Part shown: positions 35,222-47,118 of the stretch, in pieces | Layout: every line of letters begins with the position of its first letter | Numbering within the stretch: position 1 is the first letter of the stretch | DNA from: Piezodorus guildinii | Lineage: Eukaryota; Arthropoda; Insecta; Hemiptera; Pentatomidae | Direction of reading: 5' to 3' | Assembly (NCBI GenBank): GCA_023052935.1 | Contig: CM041292.1 | Span: 147,560,439-147,624,438, forward strand | Length of the DNA: 64,000 bases | The notes under the pieces: generated by a model | Told to the model about the DNA's origin: nothing | Database searches by the model: none | What the model saw: only the letters and a program-made list of their open reading frames with translations | Position numbers and translations under genes: made by a program

Positions 35222-35370
35222 AAAGGTTGAATTTGAAATGGAAAAGGTTGAATTTGACTTGGAAAAGGTTGAATTTGACTTGGGAAAGGTTGAATTTGAC
35301 TTGGAAAAGGTTGAATTTGACTTGGAAAAAGTTGAATTTGACTTGGAAAAGGTTGAATTTGACTTGGAAA
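35222..35370 (+). repeat. 21-bp tandem array, right arm (7 units)
   Basis: Same unit as the left array, now on the plus strand. A frame starting at ATG 35193 reads through all units (KVEFDLE repeats, one variant KVEFDLG) and ends in flanking sequence at 35537. Confidence 0.95.
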
Positions 35371-35394
35371 TGCTATATATATATATATATATAC

Positions 35395-35520
35395 ATACGC
35401 CTACGCCTATTTTCGTGAGTGGCCACCAGTTGGCTGACAGGCTTCACGTACCAAGGAGAGAGGCTGTGAGCGGATCAACATTTAATTATATGCTTAAAAA
35501 TATCTCTCGAAGACTAGGAT
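35395..35520 (-). mobile_element. Partial S1 SINE (3' half)
   Basis: Shares acgcctattt.cgtgagtgg, ccaccagttggctgac and aggctgtgagcgga with S1. The tRNA-like half is missing. It lies directly at the right end of the foldback element. Confidence 0.7.
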
Positions 35521-36282
35521 TAGATTTCACAACGTAATCATACAGTCATGTCCCTCCCCCCTCCCCAACCCCAAAATATATAAATATGGTGATGAAAAAA
35601 AAAAAAAAACTAAATGAAGACTAAGATTATGATATAACTAGTAAGTCTCACTAATGGGTTGTAGTGATGTACATATATAATAATCGTACATCTTTACAAT
35701 TTTCTTGTTTAAGCCATTTCTTCTTGTTTAAGATTTATGGTTAGTACCACAGCTGAACCTTCATGTATATGCTTACACCTCACTTAATTAACCGAAGTCC
35801 TTGAGGATCAGGTGACTCTTTGCTAACGTCACGCAACCGACTCAACCACAGAGAAGTGGAGACTAAGCTTGTCTTTATAAACACTGGACTAATTACGCAT
35901 GAAACCGAATCTAGGAACGCTTAGAGAGAATTATTATTCATGGGCCAATGTTCTAGTAATATTTTATTTTTAAAACCGTTCGACTGCAAAGAAAGATAAT
36001 AATTTGTTGTCATCATAAATTAATTTATTTATATTTTATTTTTATTTTATTTTATCACCGCCCACCCTCCTTCCTCTCCAAAAAAAAAAAATAATAATAA
36101 AATAAAATTGATATATTAATGTTACTTTAAAATAAATGTAGGAATGATAAAAAAACAACAAAAAACATCCATGATATTCACAATTATTTATAACTAGCTT
36201 CTATAACCCAGAATGTATCTGGTATTAACAAAAGTTTACTTTATTAGTCTCGTTTGCACTTTTATGTGATAATATTCTTTTT
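35521..36282. other. Non-coding stretch
   Basis: Contains A-runs, a weak S2-like tail (about 35645-35675, atgggttgtag), and a tRNA-like A-box region on the minus strand near 35810-35860 without a clear B-box. No gene. Confidence 0.4.
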
Positions 36283-36508
36283 CCAGTGGCGCGACAGGCC
36301 GTGTAGGCCCTGGACCTCGCCGTGTAATTTCCTGAGATTTTGTGAACGGCCATAATTTGGTTGACGGGTCTTACATACCCGGTGGAGAAGCTGTGAGTGA
36401 AACCCCGATTAATTACATCCTTATAAAAGCCCCGTCAGGACTTGGATTTCGAACTCACAACGTGTAACATGAGATACTAGAGCGCTAGCCACTCAGCCAC
36501 AGGCCCCC
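36283..36508 (-). mobile_element. tRNA-derived SINE (family S1), divergent copy
   Basis: On the minus strand it begins gggggcctgtggctgagtgg (A-box-like), with gagttcgaaatcc (B-box-like) further on, then the S1 body (tgacgggtcttacatacccg on the plus strand) and an end at ggcgcgacagg. It is more diverged than the 13.6 and 14.9 kb copies. Confidence 0.75.
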
Positions 36509-36675
36509 ATGTGATAATATTACTTAAATCAAATGAAAAGAAACTGAAAAAACAAAAATTGAGTCGAAAAAAAATTAACTATTTTTATTTTAAAATATTC
36601 AGTTTATGTTTTTATAAATCCTCACACTCGACTGAAACGAAAAGAAACTATTCACAGTTAGGAATTACTACATCA

Positions 36676-36920
36676 TTACCTTAAAAAACGGTCAAAACTT
36701 CCTACATACAACAAATACCAATTTATATTATCATCATCAGGCTTATATGGGAATATGGGATTGGGAAATGTGGTTCTACCAAAACAACGAATTCCTCCCT
36801 CATCCAATCCATGCTCTAACGTTATTGTTGTTGGGAAACTAGTATTCGTTTCTAAACTGGATTCTAACTGGCTCTTGTGCTCAAATGTACGCACATGAAA
36901 ACCAGCTTCTTACATCAGTA
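36676..36920 (-). other. Possible coding exon or gene remnant, unidentified
   Basis: A minus-strand open frame of about 77 codons ending at 36676, with balanced composition (TTITLEHGLDEGG, FPYKPDDDNINWYLLYVG). Upstream in the same sense there is a T-rich tract and AG dinucleotides at about 36910-36935 that could serve as an acceptor. I do not recognise the protein, and there is no partner exon I can support. Confidence 0.2.
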
Positions 36921-37635
36921 AAACACCAGCCTCTAAAAACCAATAATAAAAGAAATTAGTAATAAAACTAATATTCTTTCAAAAGCTGCACTTATAAGAA
37001 CACTAAATATATTTTGTTAAGTTTAGTTTACTTAATTTATAAATTTCAAATAGATTTCAATTGTTAATTGAATAGATTCCTCGGCCATGTTCTTTGGGGT
37101 TGGGCTGGTAACAGGGAGGTAGAAATGGAAGAAACATGAATAAAACGCGTTGTCATTGTGTATCGTGTGTTTCGAGACATACCATTATCTGTATTTGTTT
37201 TGCAGAACCCCGAAGTTGTGTTACGTAGGTTCAGATAGTTCTGAATAGAGTGGTGAATAATAGTCGCTTTTTTCGTACATTTAGTGATGATCTGTAATCT
37301 AATAGATGTAAAAATTGTCTTTATCGTCTTGTTAGTTCTTGTCACTTTAGTTATGTATAATATGTATGCATGAAGTTAGTCCTTTATCAAAATATACTGC
37401 AGCATATTGTAAAAAGGTTTTTCGAGGGTATTCATCGTTGTCGTTTTTAACAGCTTGACATATACCTTTCGGTGGAGAAAAGCTTTCCTGGCTTGATTTA
37501 TAGGCAATGATTTTGATTTTCAATTTTTAAAACTAATTTTCTAGGTCAAATAAATGATTTTGCAATGACATAGAAATTTACTATGGTATTAATTACTATT
37601 TATGTATTGATATTAAATATATATATTTATATATA
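36921..37635. other. Non-coding stretch
   Basis: A minus-strand frame of 93 codons (37064-37345) has no motif and repetitive Thr/Ile codons. Not supported as a gene. Confidence 0.4.
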
Positions 37636-37720
37636 CACTGCCGGTAACAAGATTGAAACCACCTATGGTGTACATCAATAATATTATTTGTATTTATAAA
37701 CGAATTTGCTGATTAGATGT
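37636..37720 (+). repeat. Possible Tc1/mariner-type terminal inverted repeat, solo
   Basis: The block cactgccggtaacaagattg, then aaaccacc, directly after a TA-rich site, resembles the outer end of Tc1-like transposons, which insert at TA. No matching inverted end or transposase is visible downstream. Confidence 0.35.
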
Positions 37721-38094
37721 AAGAAAGGTTAGTGACTATCATAAATAACAAGAAATAATTTGATTGGATCTAATAAATACTGATACGTCTAACAAGATAA
37801 AAAAAGAAAAATACTAATAATAAAAATAGACGATCTGATTTTTGTACCTTGTAAATAAATAGAATCTAGTAATCCCCTGAGGGAAATCAAGAAGATAAAT
37901 TTTATTGTGAGTTTTATTTATTAATTTCTCTACTGCTAATTTAGCAAGAAGGTCATTGCACAGGTAATTTAAATTTTTTTCATTAATGAACGGTTAAAAA
38001 GAAAAAGTTTCTGTTGAATTGTATATATTCATAAGATTTGTCTTTAGTACATCTAGAAGGTCACATGTTACTCACTTCTACAGCGAGTTAATGT

Positions 38095-38402
38095 GGCAAC
38101 TTCCCTCCATCCGCAGAAAATATTTCCTAGGAATATAAAAAATATTTCTTTTACCAAACCAATAACTACCATTATCCTACTTGTATCCATAGTCTCCTTC
38201 AATTCAAATCCTCAGTCACGCCATTCTGATCTTTGCAGTCTGACCCACAAAGCCTTTAACTTTTGATCGTTCCTTTATTATCCGTTCTACTACCCTCTGG
38301 AATTCTCTACCTACCCATATAAGCCATGCTGTTTCTCTATCCTCATTAAAATCCCAACTTTTCCTGAACCTCCTGTCATCCAAAACTGACGCTCAACAAT
38401 TA
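38095..38402 (+). pseudogene. LINE ORF2 C-terminal relic
   Basis: Two frames joined by a shift near 38265 give HSDLCSLTHKAF and then FDRSFIIRSTTLWNSLPTHI followed by SHAVSLSSLKSQLF, ending at a stop at 38402. The LWNSLP motif and the Ser-rich FK-like region are the C-terminus of jockey/CR1-type LINEs. No RT remains. Confidence 0.75.
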
Positions 38403-38754
38403 TGATAATGCAATTCTAAGTATTAAATTTTGGATGAAGAAAATAAGTAAAAAGTCTACAGTTTAAATGTAAATATTGTTTGCCAATATAGGTCATTCAG
38501 GCTAAAGGTTGTTAAAACAAAAAAGCAACAGCAATATGTCTGTTTGTAATCATTCGTCAATCTCTAAATATGTAAATAAAGTTATTTTTATTATGTATTG
38601 TAGTAAGAGAATTTTTTTTGTAATTTTTATATATCCTGTTCGACAATGGATAAAAGCTAAATCCTTAAACAATATTGATTAAAAGAATTTAAGAAATGTA
38701 AAATGCGACCAATATACTAAAGAAAAGTATAGAAATGACAATTTTAAAATCTGG

Positions 38755-39060
38755 AATGCCTGATGAGGGGGCGTTAGGGAGTAGATGGTGGGGGGTGAAC
38801 CACCCCTAGTCTGCGGCCTGCTCCCTCACTGAGCGTTGGTCCCTTTCATCGTCCGTTCCTTCTCGCCTCGTCGTCGTATCGGCGTTTCGTCGTGTCCGAA
38901 ATTTCCCACCCGTGCCCGTCAATTCCACCGTACCTCCACCATCCCTCCATCGTCCTAGCCCTCAAAGGTGGTTTTTATCACTCTTCCGATTTCGTCAATT
39001 AACAGGTGTTTTGGAAACACTTCGAATTTGAACTGCAATAAGGTAAGCACTAGACACTCA
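38755..39060 (+). promoter_or_regulatory. CpG-rich islet, possible promoter or 5' exon
   Basis: About 200 bases rich in CG dinucleotides (cctcgtcgtcgtatcggcgt, tcgtcgtgtccg) inside AT-rich DNA, followed by a donor-like aag|gtaagc at about 39041. No ORF with a motif. It could be a host promoter with a non-coding first exon, or the GC-rich 5' end of a retroelement. Confidence 0.3.
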
Positions 39061-42000
39061 AATATCAATTTTTCGATCAAGAATAATTACAAAATTAAAT
39101 TTTAAAATTAATAATTAAGAAGGTATTTATCTAATATTCTGCTAAAATAAAATAACATCTAGGTCACTAATATTTGTAGTGCCCAAAATGACGTATGATT
39201 TTTCTACGGTCGAACAATTAATCGAAAATCACAAGTTAAATAAAATAAAATGAATGTTAAGTTTTTTTTCTTTATTAATCATTTTAATATAAGCCGCGAT
39301 AAAAATGGCAATAAGCATTAGATATGTAAGATTCCATTCTCATCTTATGTACAAAAAAAAAAAAATAATAATTTGAACTCAATAAATAAAAAACCAACTA
39401 AATAATTATAACTGAACAAATTAAAAATAAAACAAAATAGAAAAAGGAATAGGCAAGCTAAAGTCAATAATTGAAAATGACAATTTGGTGGGATTTCAAG
39501 CATTAATTATTCTCATATTATAGCCGAATTGATGCGAAATCGTATGACACGCGGAACTACACAATTTTACAACGATTTGTCATGAATCTGGAAACAATAA
39601 AGTGTCGATACGTGACCAAGATATAAGTGTTAAATATTCATCACATCAACTGTAAATATTTATTTAAGTCACATAGATAATGAGCTACACGTATAATGAC
39701 GAATTTGACAGACATCTGCTAACTTTCTTGAAATTTACAAATCATTTGAAATCATATTATCATTTTGGAAAATAAATCAGTAAAATTAAGGAAAAACGCC
39801 TCTTTTTTTACTATCCTTTTTTTTTTTACTGTAATACTAACAAAAATAAATTAGATTAATTTGTTTGTAAATATAGTGACATTGATAAAATAAATGGATA
39901 TTATACAACAATTAATAGATCAAGAATTATTGAATTGAGTTTTTGTAAAAAAATATATCAAAGAGTTTGTCAAAAAATGTATCCGTGGCGGTCATGAAAA
40001 ACTAGATAACTCGAGTTATCTAAAATTGAGTTAACGCTCCCTCAGACCGTCTCCACGTCGTGTTAAATTGGCTAAAGAACTCTTGAAGGAAGAAATTTCA
40101 GATGGAAAGAAAGCAGTATGTCCATATATAATTATTACTCTCTTTTGGGTATTAGGTAAAACTTCGAAAAAACTCTCCTGTAAAATGAAAGATTTTGACT
40201 TGACCACTTATTCACAACCGCCACAGATATAAGATGTTTGTGTAATATTTATTTTGTTTTTTATCTCCAGAGTTCTTTGATAAATAAATACATAAAAATG
40301 CAGTCCAGAGTGAGAACAAGAAAAAATTCCTATTATACGTTATTTTTAATTAACAAATCGTTTTCAATTAAACTTCAGGGGTGAGCATCGGGTAATTGAG
40401 AGTCGCAAAGATCGCAAAGAATTCAAGGAAAAATTGATCTAAGGCGTAGGCTTAGGCAGTTGGTCTAATTAATCGTACGAAGGCAACTACAGTTAATTAA
40501 TTACAAGGGGTCGATCTTAGCAGATTGATTTTTATTTTAAATTAATTTCTATACAGCTTTTTTTTTTCTCATCTGATTATTCGACTGTACATAGATAGTA
40601 AATTTTAAGACACAACTTTTGTAAATAAAGTTTCATACATTTTTTATTATCTGATCTAATCATATTTAACCTTAATTAAAAAACTGTTAATTAAAATTAT
40701 ATTGATTATATATAATTATGGCGAATTGATAAATTATATAAAAACATATGTTGGAGTTTGGGACCTATAAACAACCACATTAAATTTCCCAGAATGGGTA
40801 TAGAAGCATTCTCGTAATATTGGGTACAATTTGATTGGATTTTTTGAATAATTGTGGCTAGATGCAAACAGTTAATAAAAATAATGTTCACGGAATTTTT
40901 ATTTAAAAATTTACTGGAATATTAATTTTAAAAAGAAGTTTGTTTGAGTATAGAACATATAATTAAATAACACAATATATTCGTAACAAAACAAGCTGCA
41001 TAGTAAAAAAATAATTACTTTTCATTTATTTATTCATTTTTAGGTATTTATAGAAATATATTACAATCTGTGTTTATTTATTAATACATTTTTTTTTTAA
41101 TGTGTCATTTACTTTATTTTTAAATCGGTACATGTCATTAAAAGTGTAAATGAGCCTATGAATACATGAAATTTAGAACTCTTTAGGTTTAAATCGTTTA
41201 AGTTTAAGAAAGTGAGATTGTTCAAGATTGCAAACGCTTTAAACAAATACAGTTTAAGCATAAAGGTAAATTATATTATATTATTAGAACTAACACGTGA
41301 AACAGCCTTAATTCAGAATAGCAACCCTTGAGCATTCTGTCAAAAGTTTCTAGTAGATGTGTATGTTGGTTTGACCTGACATCTGACGGGTTCCAGGTAT
41401 TGGAATAACAGAGGTCCAGTTTTTGAAGTTAGTTAGAACATTTGGAGATGAGATTTAGTGTAGTCAAATGAATTTATTTCAGAAAATACCTTCCGACGAT
41501 GCGTTATAAAATGGATAATTTAATACCGATATTAGGAAAAAGAAGAAAACAAACGTTTTCTTAGAACATTAAGGACAATTTATAAAATAAATGATCTAGA
41601 TAAAACGTTTATCTACTTTCACATTTTAAAAACCAATTTTCAACTTAATTATCTATTATAATAAATAATGTTAGAAATAGTCCTATCGGAAAAAAATTAA
41701 TATTCTGTGTAGCAATCCGTTTAATTTGGGCAGCATCATTTTGTTTGTTAATAAAGTGTATCTCTCTCTCTCTCTCTTTCTAGAATTTGGAATATTTATG
41801 TTTATAAGATATTTATATTTTTAGGAAATAAATAAATAATGTGTAATGCTCGTTTTATCCCAGTTGTAATATTAGGATCAGAAATTATAATTTGTTTTGT
41901 AATTTTAAATTAAAATAAGTGTATTTAACAAATTTCATAAAAAAATCAATTAAATTAGGTTGTTTATAATAGTTTTAGTAGTTAAAATGTTAAAATTTAT

Positions 42001-42110
42001 TTATTCTATTACAATTTAAAAATGTAGTAGGGTCTCTTTTCTACTTTAGTCTACTTTACTATATTTATCCGTTTTATATCCGTAGATGCTAAGAAGATGA
42101 TATGGTTAAT
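39061..42110. other. Non-coding stretch
   Basis: AT-rich, with A- and T-runs and a (TC)n tract at about 41761-41781. I recognise no gene and no repeat shared with the rest of the window. Confidence 0.45.
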
Positions 42111-42111
42111 T

Positions 42112-42549
42112 TTATAAAAATAAAATTTAAAATATCGGCATTTAAGCCGTGTCAGACTATTTCAAACAGAATGAAAACTACATGATAATAAAGCCCAACA
42201 AATTTTACATCAAAGTAGCGAGTTTAATCAAAATCGTTAGAGCCGTTTTTGAGAAAATAGGAAAAAGGTGCAAAACGCTTGTTATAAAGTACAGCTGCCG
42301 GTCAGTTGAAATGTTACTGTGACATCTCAGGCGTATAATTGTCTCAAGTATTTAATTTTAGTCTCGTCTGACTTTTCGTGTTTGTCATAGACTTACCAAA
42401 CACACACACACACACACACACACAGAGAAATGTCTGTGGAACTTGCGTATTTGGACTCTTGAGTTTTTATTATAAAACTGGAATTTGAATTTTTTTACGA
42501 TCGCAATACTTTCCAATACCTATATATTCCATAAATAGGTAAGTTAAAG
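42112..42549 (+). repeat. RepA repeat, right half
   Basis: From aaaatatcggcatttaagcc through a (CA)n run at about 42400-42424 to the right end ccataaataggtaagt. It parallels 46150-46593. Confidence 0.7.
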
Positions 42550-42647
42550 CAAAAATACAATTAATTCTGTGTATTGCTACCCAACCTCTGAACGAAATAA
42601 ATAATAAGCTCAAATGTTTTATACAATTAATGAAGATTTTATATAAT

Positions 42648-42851
42648 ATTGGAAGGAATTAGTCCGGGTGGTGGTCAATAAATGAAACAACTAAATAGTT
42701 TCAACTATCCATAGTTTCCATTCGCTCACTATGCGATGTTGACCCTGATGGTGATCCACAAGAGGGGGTCGAAAAGTTGGCAAGCAATAAATAGTTGAAA
42801 CTATTTAGTTGTTTCATTTACTGATCACCACCCGGACTAATTCCTTCCAAT
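42648..42851. mobile_element. MITE-like inverted-repeat element, second complete copy
   Basis: Ends attggaaggaattagtccgg at the left and its complement at the right. The inner inverted block includes gaaacaactaaatagtttca on one side and its reverse on the other. The centre has the agggggtcgaaaagttggc core. The flank to the right (caacggtcaactaattatat) is the inverse of the left flank of the copy at 13929, so the mobile unit may be longer than the inverted repeats. Confidence 0.82.
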
Positions 42852-43502
42852 AATTCTCAACGGTCAACTAATTATATCTACTATGATTTTATATAATAAT
42901 TGTTTATCTATATACACGTAAAGATAAATATGAATACAAAATTGTTTATGAAGACTTTATTCCATTAAAGGAATTATTGATATGATAAGGTAAGTGATTA
43001 ATACAAAGGTGTGACTAAATCTCGGATTTATTTTCGCGCAATTCTTAAGTGAGGTTGTTTGTTATATTTATTTACAATATCACCCTTGTAGGAAATCCTA
43101 AGTTTTTCTGTTGTCTTTACAATTTTTTTCCGGAGTACTTTTCTTGTTTCCTCACAACGTGGTCTTGGAAGCGACAAGAAACATATTATTTGGCTCTGTT
43201 CCAGGAACATATTCCTTGGCCCTGGCATCTCAACCGTATTTGCGGCAAAAGAACCCTGAGGTTGTCAGATACCCCTAACATAGTTTGTAGGGTAGAACAA
43301 ATCCAATGAGATTATTAAGGACAAATAAATCGATAAATATTTCATTGATTTTAGACTAAATATGACTCTTTAAAACAATAAAGAGAATTGATTTAATATT
43401 ATAGATAGGTTTAAAAAATAAACAAACGTTGAATTATATGTAATGAATAAACTTGACTTTTATCACTATCTTTTCATAATATACAAAATTTATCAATTTC
43501 AC

Positions 43503-43770
43503 GTACCGGGGATAGCATATTAGCCTTCTATGCCCACGTCATGGGTTCAAACCTGGCATGTGACCCTAGATTTTTTAAAAGAGAGCGAAAATCCTATAGT
43601 TATGCCGTCTATTGGAAGGGACATAAAAAAGGTGGTCCTGAACCTGTGCGATTCGAGTTACTCATTAAAGACCCTATCCTAATTAAACCTAGATAGGCAT
43701 AATTGAGGACACCCATGGTAGGGTTGTCCGATAAGCAACATTAGCATAGAGTAACATTAATTAAATAAAG
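43503..43770 (+). mobile_element. tRNA-derived SINE (family S3), divergent copy
   Basis: B-box-like tgggttcaaacctgg, body with ggtggtcctgaacctgtgcg and aacctagataggca, and end agagtaacattaattaaata. It is the most diverged of three S3 copies; its A-box is weak. Confidence 0.75.
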
Positions 43771-43771
43771 A

Positions 43772-44350
43772 AACTTTCACTTACCTGTATATGAAATATA
43801 TACCTAATAAAGAAAAGCATTGTTATTGCAAATTTTTTCGAATTAGAGATATCACTTGATATAAACGTTTTAAGTCCAAATGAACAACTCTCGAAAAAAT
43901 CGTGTGCATGAAAACGGTGTTTTAGAAAACTGAAATTTAATATTTTAAATGCATATATGCCTAAGAATTTATAGCAAGTTTTTAAACAAAATATACACAT
44001 AAGAAGTGCCGATTTATATCATACATTTTACACCACCATACGATTTTCCCAAAATCGGCACAAACGGTTTTGATTGAACTTTCTATCGATGCTAACTTGA
44101 ATGGGCTTTTATATCAAGTAGATTTCATTTTGATTGAAGCATTTTTTTTTTGTTTTAATATACCGTCGTGAAGCAGGTGGGTTAAGAAAAAATATTATAC
44201 ACAAAGTTTCAAAAATATAATTAGCGGATAAACCTAAGTGATTGTTGTATTGGCAATAATATCGTTAATTGTTTAATCTAAAAAACATGAAACTCAATGT
44301 AATTCTTTAATCTTTTTTCAAATAGAAATTTATTTAAAAGTTCCTCAATT
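43772..44350 (-). repeat. RepA repeat, partial copy
   Basis: Starts with the conserved ctttcacttacctgtatatg and follows RepA through aaatcggcacaaacggtttt, then aatataccgtcg and a decayed left part. The inverted-repeat partner is lost. Confidence 0.65.
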
Positions 44351-45559
44351 AATTTCTAACGGATGTGAGAGAATGTCTTAATCACCTCGTTGCAACGAAA
44401 GCCAAACATGAAAGCTTGTGAGGTGAAGTGAGGTCATAATCATTTTTAAATTTTGTAAAAATCTTTTATCATGGATAATAATAGAGTTTTTGTTGACCGT
44501 TGAAACATGAGAAAACAAAGTGTTCTTCTTTTAACTTCCGTTAGTTGCTTAGTTTCTCAAAAAGTCTTTAAATTTGTTCATACCAATATCATCAGTTTAT
44601 ACTATTGTTTGGTTCCATATTTGACTACTGACATCTTATTGTGACACTTAACTTATTAACATTTTTATTTTGTCGGTTGTTATTTTCTTTTTATTGACAC
44701 TGATGAAGGCCTTAACGTCAGCACACAAATAGAAAAAAGTTTTTCTTATTGGAGTGTTTCCTTGGTGCCCGCACCTTTGACCAACTTTTTCATTATTCAT
44801 AGTAAATAATGTTTAGTTTCTTTAAAGAGTGTTTCTAAATTGAATACAAAGATAAAAAGTTTTCATATCATATTATAATATTATAGTATATTGCAATTGT
44901 TTGTTTTGATACTACTTTATCTCTTAGTATTGTTGTATTTTTTTAATAAATAATAATTACTGATAATATAAATTTTTGGGTAATTGACGATATTTTCTAA
45001 ATTTACTAAAAAAAACCATGTCTATCTCCTGTCCAACTACTTTCCTGAATTCTCACAAGCACTCACTTTCACGTATTTTCCCCTACCTCTTCTCTTACCG
45101 TGTAGTGTTGTCACAGGGCCATTCTTAGGGCTTTAATTAAATGATTTGTGATTTTAGTTATTTATATATTACATCTCTGGTACACGTTATATAATGCTAG
45201 TACACAAATGATTAAAGTAATGTTAAAGTTATACTTCACTATATCTTGTCTAGGTATATTTTGATTTAATGAATTCAATAATGAAGGTACTGAATTAATC
45301 AATCATTTCCTCTCATGACAATATGTTACTCTTAATAGATGTAGAATGAAAGGTTTTTATTTTTTATTATTTTTTTGTTTAAACATATTTGCTGATATCT
45401 ACCAAAAATATCTGATACTAAAAAAAATCGGTATTTTCAAGAAATTGTAGAAGAAAAAGAAATATATTAAAGGACAAAGGACACTGAAGACCCCAGCTGT
45501 TGAGTGTCCATAAAAAACTCAACCTACCTACCTCTACCACTGAATTAAAAAAAACACAT
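44351..45559. other. Non-coding stretch
   Basis: AT-rich with no recognised element. A short GC-neutral patch near 45480-45535 has no match in the window. Confidence 0.45.
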
Positions 45560-45835
45560 CAAGCAAATGTGATGGTAATATATGAAATCGTCATGAAATA
45601 CATGTAGAGACACTACCCTGTGGCAGCACTCTAAAAATATTCTGTTTATCTACAAATTTTTTTATTGTATACGTTTATTTAGTTCGGTTTCATGTTATGT
45701 AATTTGACATTTCTTTTTTTTATATTGTAAATATTGTATGAATGGGATCCTTTAGCAATATTATTATTGTCCATTGTGGCTAACTGTAATACATACGAAT
45801 AAATAAAAAAAAATAAAAAAATATATAAAATATAT
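45560..45835 (+). mobile_element. Probable LINE 3' end (3' UTR and tail only)
   Basis: Ends with aatacatacgaataaataaa followed by an A-rich tail, preceded by ttgtccattgtggctaactg. This resembles the polyadenylated 3' end of a LINE. No coding sequence is attached. Confidence 0.4.
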
Positions 45836-45847
45836 TATTATCTAAAA

Positions 45848-46593
45848 TAATCAGTTAGTTTTATGTTCATTTCATCACTCTCTATTAACTTTTAAAAGCT
45901 TGTGTATGATATGATATTTTTTCTAAAATCTTTAGCTTTCCAACGGTATATCATACATGTATATTACTGCTCTTTTGTTCAAAAACGAAAAATTGCATTA
46001 AAAACTTATTTTATTATGTTTATTTTATTCTCCTTTAGTTGGGTATCGAATTTATTCAATTTATATATTTACCTGTTTTTCATCAGCGTTAACAAGATAA
46101 TATAGATATTTTTATTGAATCTAAAAAATTAAAGGAACTTTAGGGAAAGAAAATAAAATATCGGCATTTAAGCCCTGTCGGACCATTTTAATCAGAAAAA
46201 AACCTACATTATATAAAAGCCCATTAAATTTTACATCGATAAAGAGAGTTTTATCAAAATCGTCGGAACCGTTTTTGAGAATATCGAAAAAAGGTGCAAG
46301 ACGCATGGTATAAAGTGCCTCTTCTGGTAAGCTCATTTTGATGAAAAAAGTTTTGTCACGTCTCAGGCGTATAGTTGTCTTAAATATGAAATTTCAGTTT
46401 CATAGGACTTACCGTTTCCGCCCGGGAGTTACCACACACCACATACACACACACACACACACACACAGACCTTTTTGCGGGACTTGGTTATTTGGACTCA
46501 GGGGACCCTAAAACGTGTATATCCGTTGAAAACTGGAATTCGAAAATTTTCACGATCGCAATACTTCCCCTTACTATATATAGTAAGTGAAAG
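45848..46593 (+). repeat. RepA repeat, nearly complete copy
   Basis: Matches 16845-17440: tttcatcactctctattaac, ctttagctttccaacggtat, aaatatcggcatttaagccc, a (CA)n run at about 46438-46468, and the right end tatatagtaagtgaaagt. The left terminal tctggtg block is absent. Confidence 0.75.
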
Positions 46594-47065
46594 TAAAAAA
46601 TATTCTGAAATATCGTAGAATGCCTCGTGGCCATCTTCTTCAAAGTATCTTTAAATATTTAATAGCTTTTTGAATTAAAATATTTTTAATAGTTTTATAT
46701 CGTTAAAGCTTACATTTTAATATTTGAATAACTATTAAAAAGTATTAAAAGTAATTATTATTGTTCATTATATAAAGTTATAAACCTCTGGTTGTTTACT
46801 GGCTACAAAAGGGGAGATCACCCACACCCTCATATTTACCACTTCTCGGCCAACTTCTCAAGTAATTACTTGAGCTTGGCTAAGCTTGGCTTTCCCAATA
46901 CACTGATGTTTATCGCCCGGAATGGATCTTATTAGACAAAAGCTAAATCTAATACTCTATAACTATATGATATATAAATGGGTATGTATGGACTATGAGT
47001 TGACCATTTTCATGTTTGGTTAATAAATACATTAAAAAATAGAGAGAGGGAATGATTACTGAGTC
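46594..47065. other. Non-coding stretch
   Basis: AT-rich. The pair gcttggctaagcttggct at about 46870 is a simple local repeat. No gene. Confidence 0.45.
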
Positions 47066-47118
47066 AATAATAGCTGACGAAAAAACAATACCCTCTTGTA
47101 TTGGTATCCTCATGTATT
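47066..47118 (+). repeat. 53-bp direct repeat flanking an S3 SINE, left
   Basis: From aataatagctgacgaaaaaa through tcctcatgtatt. It recurs at 47413-47465 with two or three mismatches, immediately on the other side of the SINE. Confidence 0.9.

Larger units (their letters stand above)
33087..35370. mobile_element. Foldback (FB-type) element with tandemly repeated inverted arms
   Basis: The two halves are long inverted repeats. From outside inward each arm has: an array of 21-bp units (left 33087-33192, five units; right 35222-35370, seven units); a unique block of about 230 bp (33193-33430 against 34976-35221, for example caggggcctttttac against its complement at 35101); and an array of about 108-bp units (left 33430-34205, about seven; right 34400-34975, about five). 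The loop (34206-34399) has no gene. This architecture matches foldback elements such as FB of Drosophila, which are non-autonomous. Both outer ends abut TA repeats, so target duplications cannot be read. Confidence 0.85.

Noticed and set aside
33087..35370. CRISPR array
   Set aside because: The repeats are contiguous tandem units without unique spacers, and the DNA is eukaryotic.
37064..37345. 93-codon minus-strand frame
   Set aside because: Composition is Thr/Ile/Asn-rich with no motif; not supported as a gene.
43028..43309. Overlapping frames on both strands (66 and 86 codons)
   Set aside because: No recognisable domain, no splice context, and similar open length on both strands, as expected by chance.
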